Source: Azolla caroliniana (Eukaryota; Polypodiophyta). Taken from it: a DNA stretch of 64,000 nucleotides. Numbering within the stretch: the stretch's first letter is position 1; each line of letters begins with the position of its first letter. Below, in pieces: positions 25,494 to 36,786 of the stretch. The DNA lies in assembly GCA_043228905.1 (NCBI GenBank), contig JBHGNT010000001.1, positions 5,146,001 through 5,210,000 of the forward strand, written 5' to 3'. Position numbers and translations under genes: made by a program. The notes under the pieces are model-generated. The model saw nothing but the letters and a program-made list of their open reading frames with translations, had not been told where the DNA came from and did no database searches.

Positions 25494-28064
25494 ATGAGAG
25501 ATGATCTGGTTCGGTGTAGGGTTTTTTTAACCCTAGTTCTACACCTTTTCTCATGGTCCCCATGGCCAACAATGTCTATTTTCACTGACTACATTGAGAT
25601 TGATTCCTCTGCTAAGTATTACGTTGGTGGATTTTTCCTCCATTCGTTGGATTCCATGAACTCCACATTTTCAGCCTCATTTAGTAGCCTCTCTTCAGGT
25701 CAAGTGTATTTGTCAGTCTCACACACTTCGATTCAGACCCCGACAGCTGTGGTGGTGTGGACGGCCAACCGAGACAGTCCGGCCTCGCCATCGGACCCCC
25801 TCATATTCACACCTGATGGCATCCACATAGGTACCACCCCTAATGTTGTTTGGTCCACATTGAACTCCACTGTTGGAAAGGGTGCTAAGAGAGTTCAAAT
25901 GAAGAACAATGGAAATCTTGTGCTTTTGGATGCATTGAACAATACATTGTGGCAAAGTTTTGACTACCCCACTGATACAATCTTGACTGGACAAGCCCTG
26001 AAAAACAATACCAGGCTTGTAAGCCGTGTGTCTGATGAGGACATTTCGTTGGGCTTGTATGAATTATCCATCCAATCCACCGGAGACCTTATGCTAACTT
26101 TCTATATGGGTTCAAGTTCGGGTTCTTTGGCCTTTTCATACTGGAGCATGGCCAAAGATTCACGTCTTGTAGTAGGATCAGGGATAGGTCCTGCAGACCG
26201 TGCTGTGCTCGATTCCACTGGAATCAGCCTTATCATCAGCAATGCTCCCTCCTCTTCGGCAGTTAAGTCATCATTTTTCTGGCATGGCACTGCCTTGTTA
26301 AACAGAGCAACTCTGGAGGCAGATGGGAATGTACGGGTCTATGCCTTTTATTCTGGACAATGGAACAACATATTCACATTCATAAATGATGTTTGCCATC
26401 TTCCCCTCTATTGCGGACATTTTGGTCTTTGCAATGGTGGTCACTGCAGTTGCCCCGGGTCTCTCCTACCCCTCAACTCTACCAATATCACTTATGGTTG
26501 CCAAAGACCTCCCCCGGGTCCATGCACAAACAATTCTTCGTCTTCTTCTTCTTCTTCATCCACACTCAACTCGTCCGATTCCTCTTACTTCGAAATGGTC
26601 GGTAGTGGGGTTGATTACTTTGCCAATGAGTATGTCTCACATTTTAAGACATCAGGCCTTGACTCCTGTAAAGAGCTCTGTGCTCGGAATTGCTCCACAT
26701 GCAACGCGTTGTTCTTCTATGGCGAATCAAGATATTGTTACCTTTTCTCGGAGCTCGCTACAATTCAGAGCTCTAATGTTGTCAACCATTCTCTATATCT
26801 TAGAACTGTGGCTTCCCCTGTCCAGACGATGCCACCTCTGTTGACAGATCCTAAATTGCCTAGGCATGAGTTGCCCAAATTTATTATACCGACAACAATT
26901 ATTGGAGCATGTGTGTTGATTGCTATTGTTATGCTTGTCATGTACCAGAAAAAGGCTCTACATTGCTTTACACAAAAGTCCCAGGAAGATGAGGACTTTA
27001 TGGGGATTCCTGGGATGCCCACCCGGTTCACCTTCAAAGTCCTCCAGAATGCTACAGATAATTTTAGTCGGAAGCTCGGTGCAGGTGCTTTTGGGTCTGT
27101 ATATGAGGGGGTTCTGCCAGACAAAACGAGAGTAGCAGTGAAACAACTGGAGTTTGCTCAACAGGGCTGGGTGCAGTTCAGAGCAGAAGTTGCCACTATT
27201 GGGAGTGTCAGCCATGTTAATCTAGTTCATCTCCATGGATTTTGCATCGAGGGTGGACATCGGCTCCTCGTTTATGAGTTCATGGCCAATGGCTCTTTGG
27301 ATAGGCACTTGTTCCGAAAGGCGGCAGGTGAGAATGATCGGGTCCTTGACTGGAACACACGGTACAAAATAGCATTAGGTACAGCTCGGGGCCTTGCCTA
27401 TCTGCATGATGACTGTCGTGAGAGAATCATACATTGTGATATAAAGCCTGAGAATATACTCCTGGATGAGAGTTTTAATGCAAAAGTGTCAGATTTTGGC
27501 TTGGCCAAGCTCGTGAAAAAAGAAGAGGAGCTAGTGCTCACAAGCTTGAGAGGGACACGGGGCTACCTCGCACCAGAGTGGCTTCTGCAGTCCCCTATAT
27601 CAGAGAAAAGTGATGTGTATAGTTTTGGCATGGTTTTACTCGAGATCGTGGGTGGGCGCAAAAACTACATCCCGGCAGATGAATCAACATCAGATGCAAA
27701 GTCGTCCTACTTTCCAGCCTATGCCTTCGAACAATGTGAACATGGACACGTTGAGCAACTTGTGGATGAGAGGCTCATAAGGGAGGCCATTACAAACACA
27801 GAACTTGAACGGGTTGTGCGGATCGCCTTGTGGTGCATTCAAGCCGATGTGTCAATAAGGCCATCCATGGGAAATGTGGTGAAGATGCTAGAAGGAAGCA
27901 TGGATGTGCCTATGCCTCCTCTTTCACCACTACGTGCTCCCACTCCATCTTATCATGGGGCTGAGGAGGTTAGTGCACATTCTAGCCACGATGCATTCAA
28001 TGTAGATTGTAATAATAGCCAGCCCTTGCTCTCTGGCGTCCATGAGCTTTCCATTGCAACATAA
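25494..28064 (+). CDS. G-type lectin S-receptor-like Ser/Thr kinase (SD2-5-like), intronless
   Basis: A single-exon 856-aa plasma-membrane receptor kinase. Residues 1-27 contain a hydrophobic stretch (VFLTLVLHLF) compatible with a signal peptide, so the first ATG is preferred over Met27. The bulb-lectin domain shows VVVWTANRDSP and LWQSFDYPTDTILTG. An EGF-like Cys cluster (CHLPLYCGHFGLCNGGHC) and a PAN/apple-like region with paired Cys follow, then a transmembrane helix at about 463-484. The kinase has a glycine loop (GAGAFGSVYEG, about 526-536), VAVK lysine 550, HCDIKPEN (catalytic Asp649), DFGLAK (Asp667) and GTRGYLAPEW, so it looks active. Cys replaces Arg before the catalytic Asp, making it a non-RD kinase, as in many immune-type receptors. 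A Ser homopolymer encoded by a TTC/TCT run precedes the PAN region. Ligand and pathway are unknown. Confidence 0.93.
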   Translation: MRDDLVRCRVFLTLVLHLFSWSPWPTMSIFTDYIEIDSSAKYYVGGFFLHSLDSMNSTFSASFSSLSSGQVYLSVSHTSIQTPTAVVVWTANRDSPASPSDPLIFTPDGIHIGTTPNVVWSTLNSTVGKGAKRVQMKNNGNLVLLDALNNTLWQSFDYPTDTILTGQALKNNTRLVSRVSDEDISLGLYELSIQSTGDLMLTFYMGSSSGSLAFSYWSMAKDSRLVVGSGIGPADRAVLDSTGISLIISNAPSSSAVKSSFFWHGTALLNRATLEADGNVRVYAFYSGQWNNIFTFINDVCHLPLYCGHFGLCNGGHCSCPGSLLPLNSTNITYGCQRPPPGPCTNNSSSSSSSSSTLNSSDSSYFEMVGSGVDYFANEYVSHFKTSGLDSCKELCARNCSTCNALFFYGESRYCYLFSELATIQSSNVVNHSLYLRTVASPVQTMPPLLTDPKLPRHELPKFIIPTTIIGACVLIAIVMLVMYQKKALHCFTQKSQEDEDFMGIPGMPTRFTFKVLQNATDNFSRKLGAGAFGSVYEGVLPDKTRVAVKQLEFAQQGWVQFRAEVATIGSVSHVNLVHLHGFCIEGGHRLLVYEFMANGSLDRHLFRKAAGENDRVLDWNTRYKIALGTARGLAYLHDDCRERIIHCDIKPENILLDESFNAKVSDFGLAKLVKKEEELVLTSLRGTRGYLAPEWLLQSPISEKSDVYSFGMVLLEIVGGRKNYIPADESTSDAKSSYFPAYAFEQCEHGHVEQLVDERLIREAITNTELERVVRIALWCIQADVSIRPSMGNVVKMLEGSMDVPMPPLSPLRAPTPSYHGAEEVSAHSSHDAFNVDCNNSQPLLSGVHELSIAT

Positions 28065-28790
28065 ATAGAGTTTGTTGTACCCATTTAGGAACCAGCATTA
28101 CTTTATTGCAGATACCTTTAAGATCTTTACCCTTGCTGTGTATGATGTGGTCGCAATGAGCTTTTGCATCTATGTAAAATAGTATAGACTTTTGAAAGTT
28201 TTCTTCAGGAGTATATCCCTTGCCGATGTATCTGGGATTGGAACCCGTGTTGTGGATATTGTCTTAGTGAGCTTTCCATCACAACATATTGTCAATTTGA
28301 TGTCGAAATTTGAATATGTTGAGCTTTTTCGTGGATATTGAACTCTAGAAGTTCATCTCAGGATCGTGATCCTTGATATATGGTGTTGATAAGAACAAAC
28401 CCTAGAGTCATGGTCTCAATGAGCTTCTCCAAGCAACATAATATGAGCTTAACCCTTGCTATGTTCTCCATGATCTTTCGACTGTGGCATAGTAATACAA
28501 CTGATGGCTGGTTTGAAACATGACAACAGTGGTTGGTTGAGGTGTCGATGTTTGAAGGATGGGTAACCCTTCTCACTGAGCTTTCCATTGCAACAGAATA
28601 TGAATTTAGTGAAGATATCTTTGTGGATGTTCTCCATCATCTTGACGAGCTTTTGTTATATGAGGTTATTTGCATTGCAACATGGAATTTATTGGGTTTG
28701 TGTTTGTGAGATCCTTTGCTTTGCAACATAAAATGAGCTAATCCTTATCATATGGTCTCCATGAGCTATCCATTTCAACATAAGCCATGC
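28035..28790 (+). repeat. Degenerate repeats spanning the receptor-kinase stop codon and 3' flank
   Basis: Variants of TGAGCTTTCCATTGCAACAT occur inside the last codons of the kinase (encoding HELSIAT) and again near 28265, 28415, 28575 and 28765, with partial forms near 28155, 28320, 28650 and 28715. Several copies share a neighbouring CCCTTGC or ATGGTCTCCATG segment. Spacing is irregular (roughly 70-180 bp) and the copies are diverged. Confidence 0.55.
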
Positions 28791-29769
28791 TTGGTGTTTA
28801 CCCTGGAAATATGTTGTCCTTTTTATGTGTTAGTCAATGAGATTCAAGTATGTCTCCTTCACTATTCAAATATGTCAATGGGATTCAACTATGTGCCAAC
28901 CTTGATGTATGTGTTTGTCAATAAGTTACCTAGACTATAAGAACATAAAATCAATGAGCTTGCATGATGCTAAAGATCTTGGCATGAACTTATGCACACA
29001 TGAACTACAATGTCTACTTTAATAAACTAAAGGTCCATATTCATGATTGAACGTAGTTGTTATATCATTGGTAGGATTTTACTAATAATTGGTTTGTCAC
29101 AAGATGTTGCCTAATGAAAAGAGAATTTAATGTCTTTACAAGCTTTACGTTTTTTTGCAACATGTAGGTAGTGATGCGAAAGGTACTTAAGATGATTGCG
29201 CTTTTCTTTGTATTATGCAATCTCAATTAGCTTTTTTTGGATTATTGTGTCCATTGTGTGTGTCCAAGTTTTAGTAAAACTCATGTCGGCTCATGAATAT
29301 ATATGATCATTTGTGTTCTTATTGTACTAAAATCGAGGACAAATGTATACTAAAATAATAATAATAATACAAAAAATGTGATCCTTAGAATCTCAATTCT
29401 CTTTTCGTCAAATATGTGGTGTATTGGTAAAACATGTGAACACGTCTTTTCTTGTTGTTGGGTTATAAGCTAATGATTTTCTTGATACCAAATATTTTAT
29501 CCAAAAGACTTGATCAATTAAAATAATGATTGTACTCATTATATTGATTATGTGTAAATGGTAATTATTTGAAAAATGCAAACACAAAAGTGATGTATTT
29601 CATGTAAAGTTGGTCTTCAGTTAATCTATTGTTAATGCATCGGATTACAAAGTTTTGGAACATTTCATGCCTAAATGTACACACAAAGAGCGAAAGAAAG
29701 AAATATATATTAACGTCTTCTAAGACCAAAATTGGCCCTCTTAAAGAGAGAAAGATCATCATGCCTAGA

Positions 29770-29930
29770 TGGATGTAGCTCATTTGGTAAGGTTGAGAGG
29801 AGACCATAAGTTATTATGGTATAATTAATAGAGAGGTGTGAAAGTTGAACCCTACATTCCACAATGGTTTATAGTAAATTAAGAAAAATATATATGATAT
29901 AATTAATAGAAAGGTGTGAAAGTTGAACCT
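29770..29930 (+). mobile_element. Possible tRNA-derived SINE-like segment
   Basis: GGATGTAGCTCATTTGGTAAG closely resembles the 5' end and A box of a tRNA (29772 onward). About 65 bp later, GTGTGAAAGTTGAACCC resembles a B box with one base missing, and the B-box-like part recurs near 29,920. The rest does not fold as a tRNA. Confidence 0.3.
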
Positions 29931-32310
29931 TGAACACAACATGGAATCATTTTTGGAATGGAGAATTCATATTTATGATATCAATAGAAATATCTAAAAC
30001 ATTACATACCTACTTACTGTATAATTGTTAAAACTTAAAAGTTTATGCATGTTTAAGATAGATACATGCATACATCCCACAGAACCCCATTAGAACATGT
30101 CTAAACACATTGTTTGTTAGTTTGTGTAGGTCACATGGAAAAAACATCTACGCTTTCTTTTATGTAAATTGAAAAATCCATGGTTTTGGGAAAGTCACAT
30201 AAGGAAGAAGATAATCACTTTGAAATGATCAAGGACTCGAAAATAATTTTGTACAATTATGATTTGACTATTAAGTCACAGCCTGATGTGATTAATAAGA
30301 ATACTAGGGATTTGTTGACCACTTCTGTGTTATAAGGAAAATGAAGTCTTTTTTATTTCTAAGACAATGTAGCTCACGTGGAGTTGCCATTGGAATTGTA
30401 TTTGAATAGAATTCATGATCAGACATATAAATGCTTGTTTCTTTAATATTAGGATAAACTTTGAGAGTGAACTCACAATGACAATGAAGGACCTAAAGGA
30501 AAACATAAGGATAAATTTTGAGAGTCGACTCACAACTAATATGTAATAAACAAATGTAAAAGCAAACTATGACAATGGCAAGCTACGTAAGGTCCTAGTT
30601 GGTAGAATATTGCCATCTACTGAACATTATAAGCCTGAATTTCAATATATTTTTCTTCCATTGGTTATTGGGGACTTTGCCTAGAAAATCAATGAGCATC
30701 CATGTTGTTTTTCTTATTTCTTCATTTTCAAGTAGAGTTGATGTTTCATCTATTGAGGTTTGATTTGACTATGACCCCAAGCCTACTTCATAAAGTTAAA
30801 GCAAGGTATGAGCCATTCAATCCCTTTGTACAAGTATGGTGGAAGAATAATGAGGTAGCATAATGAAATACAATTATTTGTAGTGATGAAGTTTTCAAAG
30901 ATAAGTATGAGTTGAACAACACAAACTTGGATAGAATATGAGAACATAGAGCTATGTGGAATTTAAAATGGCATCGAAGTGGTCAAGTATGAAATGCTAA
31001 TTTTTCATATTAAAAGCTAAAAGCCTTACATGCTCATGAAAAGCCATATATTTGGTGCATATTCTTTTCCATATACAACCATTCTTGTAATCTTTTGGGT
31101 TGTATGTAATAAGTTCATGAATTAGAATTTTCATGATCTACTTAAGAGTTCCTCATTGTTGATCAAAATAGAAGTAGACCCATAGTTGTAGAATACTTGG
31201 GATACAATACATATGCTATGTATTCTAAAAGTATTTGAAAGATAAATTCTATAGAGTAAATTAAATACTTCGTATATTTGTAATGCATCTAACAATTCTT
31301 TTTTGGCCAAATTTAAATTAAATAATTTTCTTTTGGAGATATTAAATGCATAAAATACCTAGAATTCCTAATACATTTTTAAATGCCAGTTCTAAAATGT
31401 ACAATGTGTTGAATACTACTTTAGAGTATTCTAAAATGTAATCCATAAATAAAATACACGTTTTTTAACAATTACCGTAGAACTATCTCAACAATGATGA
31501 TCTCTTCTTGTACAACATTGTTTTGAAATTACATTGGGGATTATCAAACCATATCCACTTCAATTCACGTACCCAAATCATCAATAAATGATGGCAAATT
31601 TCTTTACATAATGTCAGCAATGTCCTTGTGTTTTACTCGTATTAAATTTAATGTTATAAAGGTTACTCATCCAAAGTAACTATTCATAGATAAGATCAAC
31701 CATTGCATCGGAAGTTAAACAAGATAAATCTTTTAGTATTTTTCATTAGCTGTAATGCGGTTATCATATCTAAACATTCCAAGGTTTGAGGCTCTTTCAA
31801 ATTGCAGATAAATTAGTTACAATTATAGCTTTGGACATGGTATTATGTATGCATGTCGGAATAAACATAGATTTAATATAAAATGGTGTCACTGTTGCCT
31901 TCTATTTGGGATTTCCCTTTTTTATATATAAATATGCATTACCTCAATATTAGAGGCAATGATTAGAACTAATTTATAAGCATTAATTTGTATAGAGGCA
32001 ATGCTTTTCCATTGTCCTTAAAGCACATAAGCTTAACACATTATTGGTGATAAAACATTTTAACAGTTTAAATAAGGATTATACACTTTGTGCTCTTTCT
32101 AGAATCATTGGATAGAGATTTCAGTATAATCTTCACTTTCCTTCAAACCTTCTCCTTTGTCATGACATGTTTCTTTCATTCCACTCCAAAATCTTGCACA
32201 TTGCTTACTTCACCTATTTCATGCTTGGTGGGGTATAGTAATCAGAACTAAATATATTTCTCACGATTAGTACGTCCATAGATTAAGTGCTAGATATTCA
32301 TAACTTAGAA

Positions 32311-32321
32311 ATCCCACATCG
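32311..32321 (+). promoter_or_regulatory. Sequence identical to the plant snRNA upstream element (USE)
   Basis: ATCCCACATCG matches the USE consensus RTCCCACATCG exactly. A TATA-like TTATAGATTA follows only about 10 bp later, not the 23-34 bp expected for snRNA promoters. I see no snRNA downstream, so a chance or transposon-borne copy is likely. Confidence 0.25.
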
Positions 32322-32642
32322 GGAACCACCTTATAGATTAATTTCTCACAGCTCTGATCATTAACTTGCATAGCCGTGACTCTTCACAGAGAGGCTCAGA
32401 ACAATATCCACTTCGGTCTTACATGTGGTAAGCCCTATAGTAAAGTTTCTCTTCTTTCTTTGACGCATCATTTCTAAATTAGAGTAACTGAGATAATTGG
32501 CGAAAGTGTGAGCAGAGTGAAATAAACCTTCTTAAAGTGAAATCTTTTTCATACAAAGGGCAATAATTCCCGTGTTTTAGGCATTTGTTTGGAATCATTT
32601 ATTTTCTCTCAAAAATGTTGTTTAAAATCATTTGCATTTATA

Positions 32643-34508
32643 TCATCTTACCAAATTTCTTCTTTTGAAATATTGACTTTCAACCATCTTTACAAGGTGA
32701 GGATCGATATCAAATCCCAATTTCTTCATCTTCCCAAGAAGCATGTTAGCCTCTCCATCTCTCCCGGCCTTTATGAACCCAAAGATAAGAATGTTATAAA
32801 TCACAGAATCAGGTGTAATCGAAAGGTGTGGCATTTCTTTGAAAAGCCCATATGCATCATATATTCTACCTACCTTGCACATACATGATATTAAGCACGT
32901 AAAAGTCACTACATTTGGATTAAAACCTTGAGTTTTCATGATTTTAACTAGGTTCTCTGCCTCTCCGAGATACCCTGCTTTACAAAAACAAGATACAAAA
33001 ATATTGTACAACTCTGTATTCACATGAATCCCGGCCACAACAAGCTCTTGGAAAATATTATATGCCTTAGCTAATTGATTGCTCTTACAATATCCATCAA
33101 TCAAGCTATGATAGGTTGCACACTGTGGCTCAAGACCCCGGTCAAGCATGGCTCGGAAGACCTTTTCGGCCATTTCTACCTTCATTGTCTTACATAGACC
33201 ATGAATGAGAACACTATATGTTAATGCATCAGGCTGACAATTCGCCTTAATCATGTTCATGAAGACCTTGCTGCCACTTTCCATGTTTCCCATCTTTAAC
33301 AAGCTTTGAATTAGAAGAGTATACAATACGGTGTCCACTTGAAATCCTTTGCTTTGCATTTCATCGAAATAACGCTCTGCAACATCAGCTTTTCCTGAAT
33401 TACAAAGCCCGTGGATCAATACAGTATATGTATATGTATCACGTGAACAACCACTTCTGACCATTTGTTTAAACAACCCGATTGCATCGTCGATCTTAGA
33501 ATCCCTACATAACCCATCTATCAACACGTTAAATGTCCGCCTATCAGGGAGTATCTTATTCTGTTGCATTTCTTGAAAGAGTAACAGAGCATCATCCATC
33601 TTCTGGGCTCTTGTAAAACCATATATAACTGTATTGTACGAGATGACATCCGGCAATACATCTGTATGGTGCAGCATCATTTCCTTCATAAGATTAATTG
33701 CTTGATTCATCCATCCATACGAGCAAAGACCATGGATCAAGATGTTGTAGGTCTCTAATGGACCCCCTTTGAAGACTTCGCGAAAGATCCTCAGTGCTTC
33801 ACTCACCATTCCACCTTTACACAAACCGTCGATGAGCGAGTTCTTTGTGACTCTGTCAGGCTCACATCCTGAGGCAATCATATCCGAGTATACTTCATAA
33901 ACGCGGCCAATTTCACCTACCTTACCATACCCATACAACAATACACTGAATACATAGTTGTTTGGACACAACCCATCCTTCAACATGAGTTCATACACAT
34001 ACTCTGCATTCTCAACCATACAATCCTTCATCATTACATGCATGAGGCATGTATATACCATCACACTACATACATAACCATACCTATGCATAGCATCTAG
34101 AACCTCCATGGCTCTTCGAGCCATACCAACTTTTCCATAGCTTTTGATCAGGGTCGTGAAGGTGAAATCATCCATACATCCATTTACATGCATTTCATCC
34201 ATGATTTTCCAAGCTACATCAAACTTCCGTGAGGATCCGAGTATACCCAACAGAGCATTGTAAGAGAAAGTGTCATGTGTGTAGTCATGACGTTTACCCG
34301 ACCATCTGAAGAACCAGAGGGCCATCTCAGCATCCTTCACATGGTTCAGAACTTGTGAGACATCAGCGGGTTTCAATGGACCTGAAAGACTGTCCAAAGA
34401 ATGTTCAAGGGCCCTCTGATTCAGATTCTGATTCCGGATTCTTTGCAAGGCATTCAACACGGTGTCGAAGCTCAGCATCGAGAACATTCCTTTGGCTTTT
34501 TTCTTCAT
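32643..34508 (-). CDS. P-class pentatricopeptide repeat (PPR) protein, intronless
   Basis: A single-exon 621-aa protein with about 15 consecutive 35-residue PPR motifs. Typical helix starts are DTFSYNALLG, DRRTFNVLIDGLC, DTYTYTVLIHGLC, DALTYSVLIHGLC and DSVIYNILIFGF. PPR proteins bind organelle RNA one base per repeat and act in its processing, stability or translation. All repeats look like the 35-residue P type, and no E, E+ or DYW extension is present, so RNA editing catalysis is not expected. The N-terminus (about 45 residues, basic, few acidic residues) could be a mitochondrial or plastid presequence, but the targeting is not clear. No orthologue can be named from sequence alone. The lack of introns is normal for this family. 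Confidence 0.92.
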   Translation of the reverse strand: MKKKAKGMFSMLSFDTVLNALQRIRNQNLNQRALEHSLDSLSGPLKPADVSQVLNHVKDAEMALWFFRWSGKRHDYTHDTFSYNALLGILGSSRKFDVAWKIMDEMHVNGCMDDFTFTTLIKSYGKVGMARRAMEVLDAMHRYGYVCSVMVYTCLMHVMMKDCMVENAEYVYELMLKDGLCPNNYVFSVLLYGYGKVGEIGRVYEVYSDMIASGCEPDRVTKNSLIDGLCKGGMVSEALRIFREVFKGGPLETYNILIHGLCSYGWMNQAINLMKEMMLHHTDVLPDVISYNTVIYGFTRAQKMDDALLLFQEMQQNKILPDRRTFNVLIDGLCRDSKIDDAIGLFKQMVRSGCSRDTYTYTVLIHGLCNSGKADVAERYFDEMQSKGFQVDTVLYTLLIQSLLKMGNMESGSKVFMNMIKANCQPDALTYSVLIHGLCKTMKVEMAEKVFRAMLDRGLEPQCATYHSLIDGYCKSNQLAKAYNIFQELVVAGIHVNTELYNIFVSCFCKAGYLGEAENLVKIMKTQGFNPNVVTFTCLISCMCKVGRIYDAYGLFKEMPHLSITPDSVIYNILIFGFIKAGRDGEANMLLGKMKKLGFDIDPHLVKMVESQYFKRRNLVR

Positions 34509-34660
34509 ACTGAAGTTGCTCTGTTTTGTGTCCGGCTAATATAACAGAAAGCAAAACCATAAACCTCCCTTCTCACATTACTCAAGAAGTACTCAAAAAA
34601 CATTATAAACTGAGAGAGAGAAAGAGAGATGTATTAAGGTCTTTTATGAGACCAAAATGG

Positions 34661-34757
34661 TATATACATATATACATATATACATACATACATACATACA
34701 TATATATATTATTATATATATTATTATATATATATATATAATATGTATGTATGTATA
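34661..34757. repeat. Compound (TATACA)/(TACA)/(TATAT)n microsatellite upstream of the PPR gene
   Basis: TATACA, CATA and TA/TTA units are arranged in series about 150-250 bp upstream of the PPR start codon. Confidence 0.85.
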
Positions 34758-34825
34758 CTAGACCAAACAATTCGATTATATCTTAAAATGTTCTCAAAAT
34801 GAAGAACTATCTTATTGCCCAAGTG

Positions 34826-35110
34826 TAAGAGTGGCATAGTGATATTGAAGTTTGAATCTTCATTGGTGACTCCCTAGTGTTAAAACTTCACAAATGCAAC
34901 GTTGACACATTGTGCATTAGCACATTATAAGAGCAGCCTCCTATATGCTTGTTGAACCTAGGTAAAAGTATCATTGAAAGTGATGAGGTTATGATGCTAT
35001 GGCACTAAAGTATAATGCGGAGCAAGGGATGTTTGGAGGTTTGAATCTTCATCGGTGACCCCCTAGTTATCTCGCCCTACAAACGTAACAATGAAACTCG
35101 ACAATGTGGT
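34826..35110 (+). mobile_element. SINE-like repeat units, left flank of the F-box gene
   Basis: Two units lie in series. The first has TGGCATAGTGA (34832), a near-perfect pol III A box (TGGCNNAGTGG), then a GTTTGAATCT B-like box. The second (from about 34935) has TGGCACTAAAG (35000) and GGTTTGAATCT (35039), 28 bp apart, as in tRNA-derived SINEs. The same sequence reappears to the right of the gene at 37,225-37,518. Confidence 0.5.
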
Positions 35111-35284
35111 GTAAGCCTACACCTGCACCTATGTGTGTGTGTGAGTGCATGTTTTTGATAGAGAGAGGGTTTATTTGAATTGAAGGAAGGGCAGTGTTAT
35201 GGAGATAACGAGAAACTCAGGGGCATTAGGTGGAATTACAAAAAAACCATAGGGTAAGCAAAATTCCAAACACTGAACAGCACA

Positions 35285-35326
35285 AGAAGTAGAAGAAGAA
35301 GAAGAAGAAGAAGAAGAAGAAGAAAG
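35285..35326. repeat. (AAG)n tract in the 5'UTR of the F-box gene
   Basis: About 13 GAA/AAG units lie 25-65 bp upstream of the F-box start codon. Confidence 0.85.
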
Positions 35327-35350
35327 TAGAGAGAGATACAGGAAAGAAAG

Positions 35351-36786
35351 ATGCGTGAGCTGCCTAGCCATGTCTTGGCGGACATATTCAGACGTCTGTC
35401 CCTAGAACAGAAGCTTTGTGTGGTTCCCTGTGTTTGCCATGCCTGGAAGAAGGTGTGTGAAGAAGACCCTGGGTGCTGGGAAGGGAAGGTCGATCTTCGT
35501 GACACTCTTTTCTCCTCCTCCACCTCCTCCATGGCAACAGACAAGGAGAAACTCCACAGATTGGCTCGCTTGCTCGTCACCAAAATGAACCATGGCCTCG
35601 TCTCACAGTTCACGGTCCCCTGTCTCTGGGCTGCCGACATGCTTCTTGACAATTCCACAAGGTAAGTTATGCATCACTTTTATATGTTCTCTTTTTTGCT
35701 GTGTTAGTAAAGACTGTTTGTTGCCTTCCTAATGGGATATGGAGATAAGGAAATGAACTGTGTTAGATTGACTCCCAACTAGAGGCTAAAGAAGTTACCT
35801 GTTGTACAATCTCTTGGAAAGACACAGAAGAAGTTTCTTATAGAAGGGTTTAGGGTGCAACATGATGCATGTGACCAAAATGACCTTTGGGACCGAACAA
35901 GATATTACACCTGAAGATGTTGTCTCTTGTGCCGTAAGAAAAAGCTTAATAAATATAAATAGGCTAGAAAAAACATCCAAAGATACCTTTGTTACTCCTC
36001 AAGAACTTTCGAAGCATATGATCTTGAGAGAATAGATAGAGAATATCTGTGATGTACGATAGGTCGGATAGTAACATATCAGCCCATGAATGTTCTGAAG
36101 TGATGTTGTATGACACCAGTAACTAGGAATTGTAGTGATGGACAAAATTAAAAATATGCTCTTCTTCAGTAAAACCCATTTACTTGTGCTTTTCTTGATG
36201 CAGTGGATCCAGTCTTCAGGTACTCCAAATCCCACAGAATACTTTGTCTGAGGATGTATTGTATCAGCTCGCAACTAAGTTTACTTCGCTTACTTCTCTG
36301 GATTTAAGTGGTGTGTCAAATTTATCGGGTGCTTGTGTTGAAGTGTTTGGGAAGAACTGTCCCCAAATAGCACACCTCAAAGTGAATATGAATCCACAAA
36401 TGGAATCTGGCTCGCCCAATGACGATATTGCATTTGCAGTCGGCAATACAATGTGCCAACTAGAACATCTCGAGATGGCATATGGAACAGTGTCAAATGC
36501 AGGTTTTAAATTCTTGATGGAAATGTGTGCCAAGCTTGAATTTTTGGATCTTCGTGGATGTTGGCATGTAGACGTGAGTGAAACTTATGCCAAAGAAGCA
36601 AGCCAAAGGTTGAAGGTGTTCCATGCACCAATCGTGATTGATGATATATATGATGATGAATCCTTTGCGTATCTTTCCGAATATGAGGACTATGCCAATG
36701 AACCTGAATCTTGTTCCGGTGACTATCGTAGTGAATCTGATTATTGTTGCAGTGACCATGACTCTGAATTAGACCAATATTATTAA
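35351..36786 (+). CDS. F-box protein with LRR-like repeats (SKIP1/FBW2-like), 2 exons
   Basis: F-box proteins are substrate adaptors of SCF ubiquitin ligases. Exons 35351-35661 and 36204-36786 (GT-AG intron, phase 2) give 297 aa. Exon 1 encodes an N-terminal F-box (LPSHVLADIFRRLSLEQKL, then VCHAWKKVCEEDPGCWE). Exon 2 carries LRR-like strands (LTSLDLSGVSNLSG, CPQIAHLKV, QLEHLEMAYG, KLEFLDLRGCWHVD) and an acidic, Tyr/Ser-rich C-terminal tail. The order and length resemble the SKIP1/FBW2 group, but the subgroup name is only inferred. A broken duplicate lies at 43,868-44,770. SINE-like repeats flank the gene on both sides. Confidence 0.85.

Larger units (their letters stand above)
28791..32642. 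other. Intergenic; AT-rich, no gene recognised
   Basis: About 3.8 kb without a credible coding frame. It contains the SINE-like segment near 29,770 and an isolated snRNA-type upstream element near 32,311; otherwise nothing was recognised. Confidence 0.5.

Noticed and set aside
26386-27215. Several 70-150-codon frames inside the receptor kinase in other frames and strands
   Set aside because: Shadows of the kinase coding sequence.
32330-32500. Possible snRNA gene after the USE-like element
   Set aside because: Promoter spacing is wrong and the downstream sequence does not begin like U1-U6, U11 or U12.
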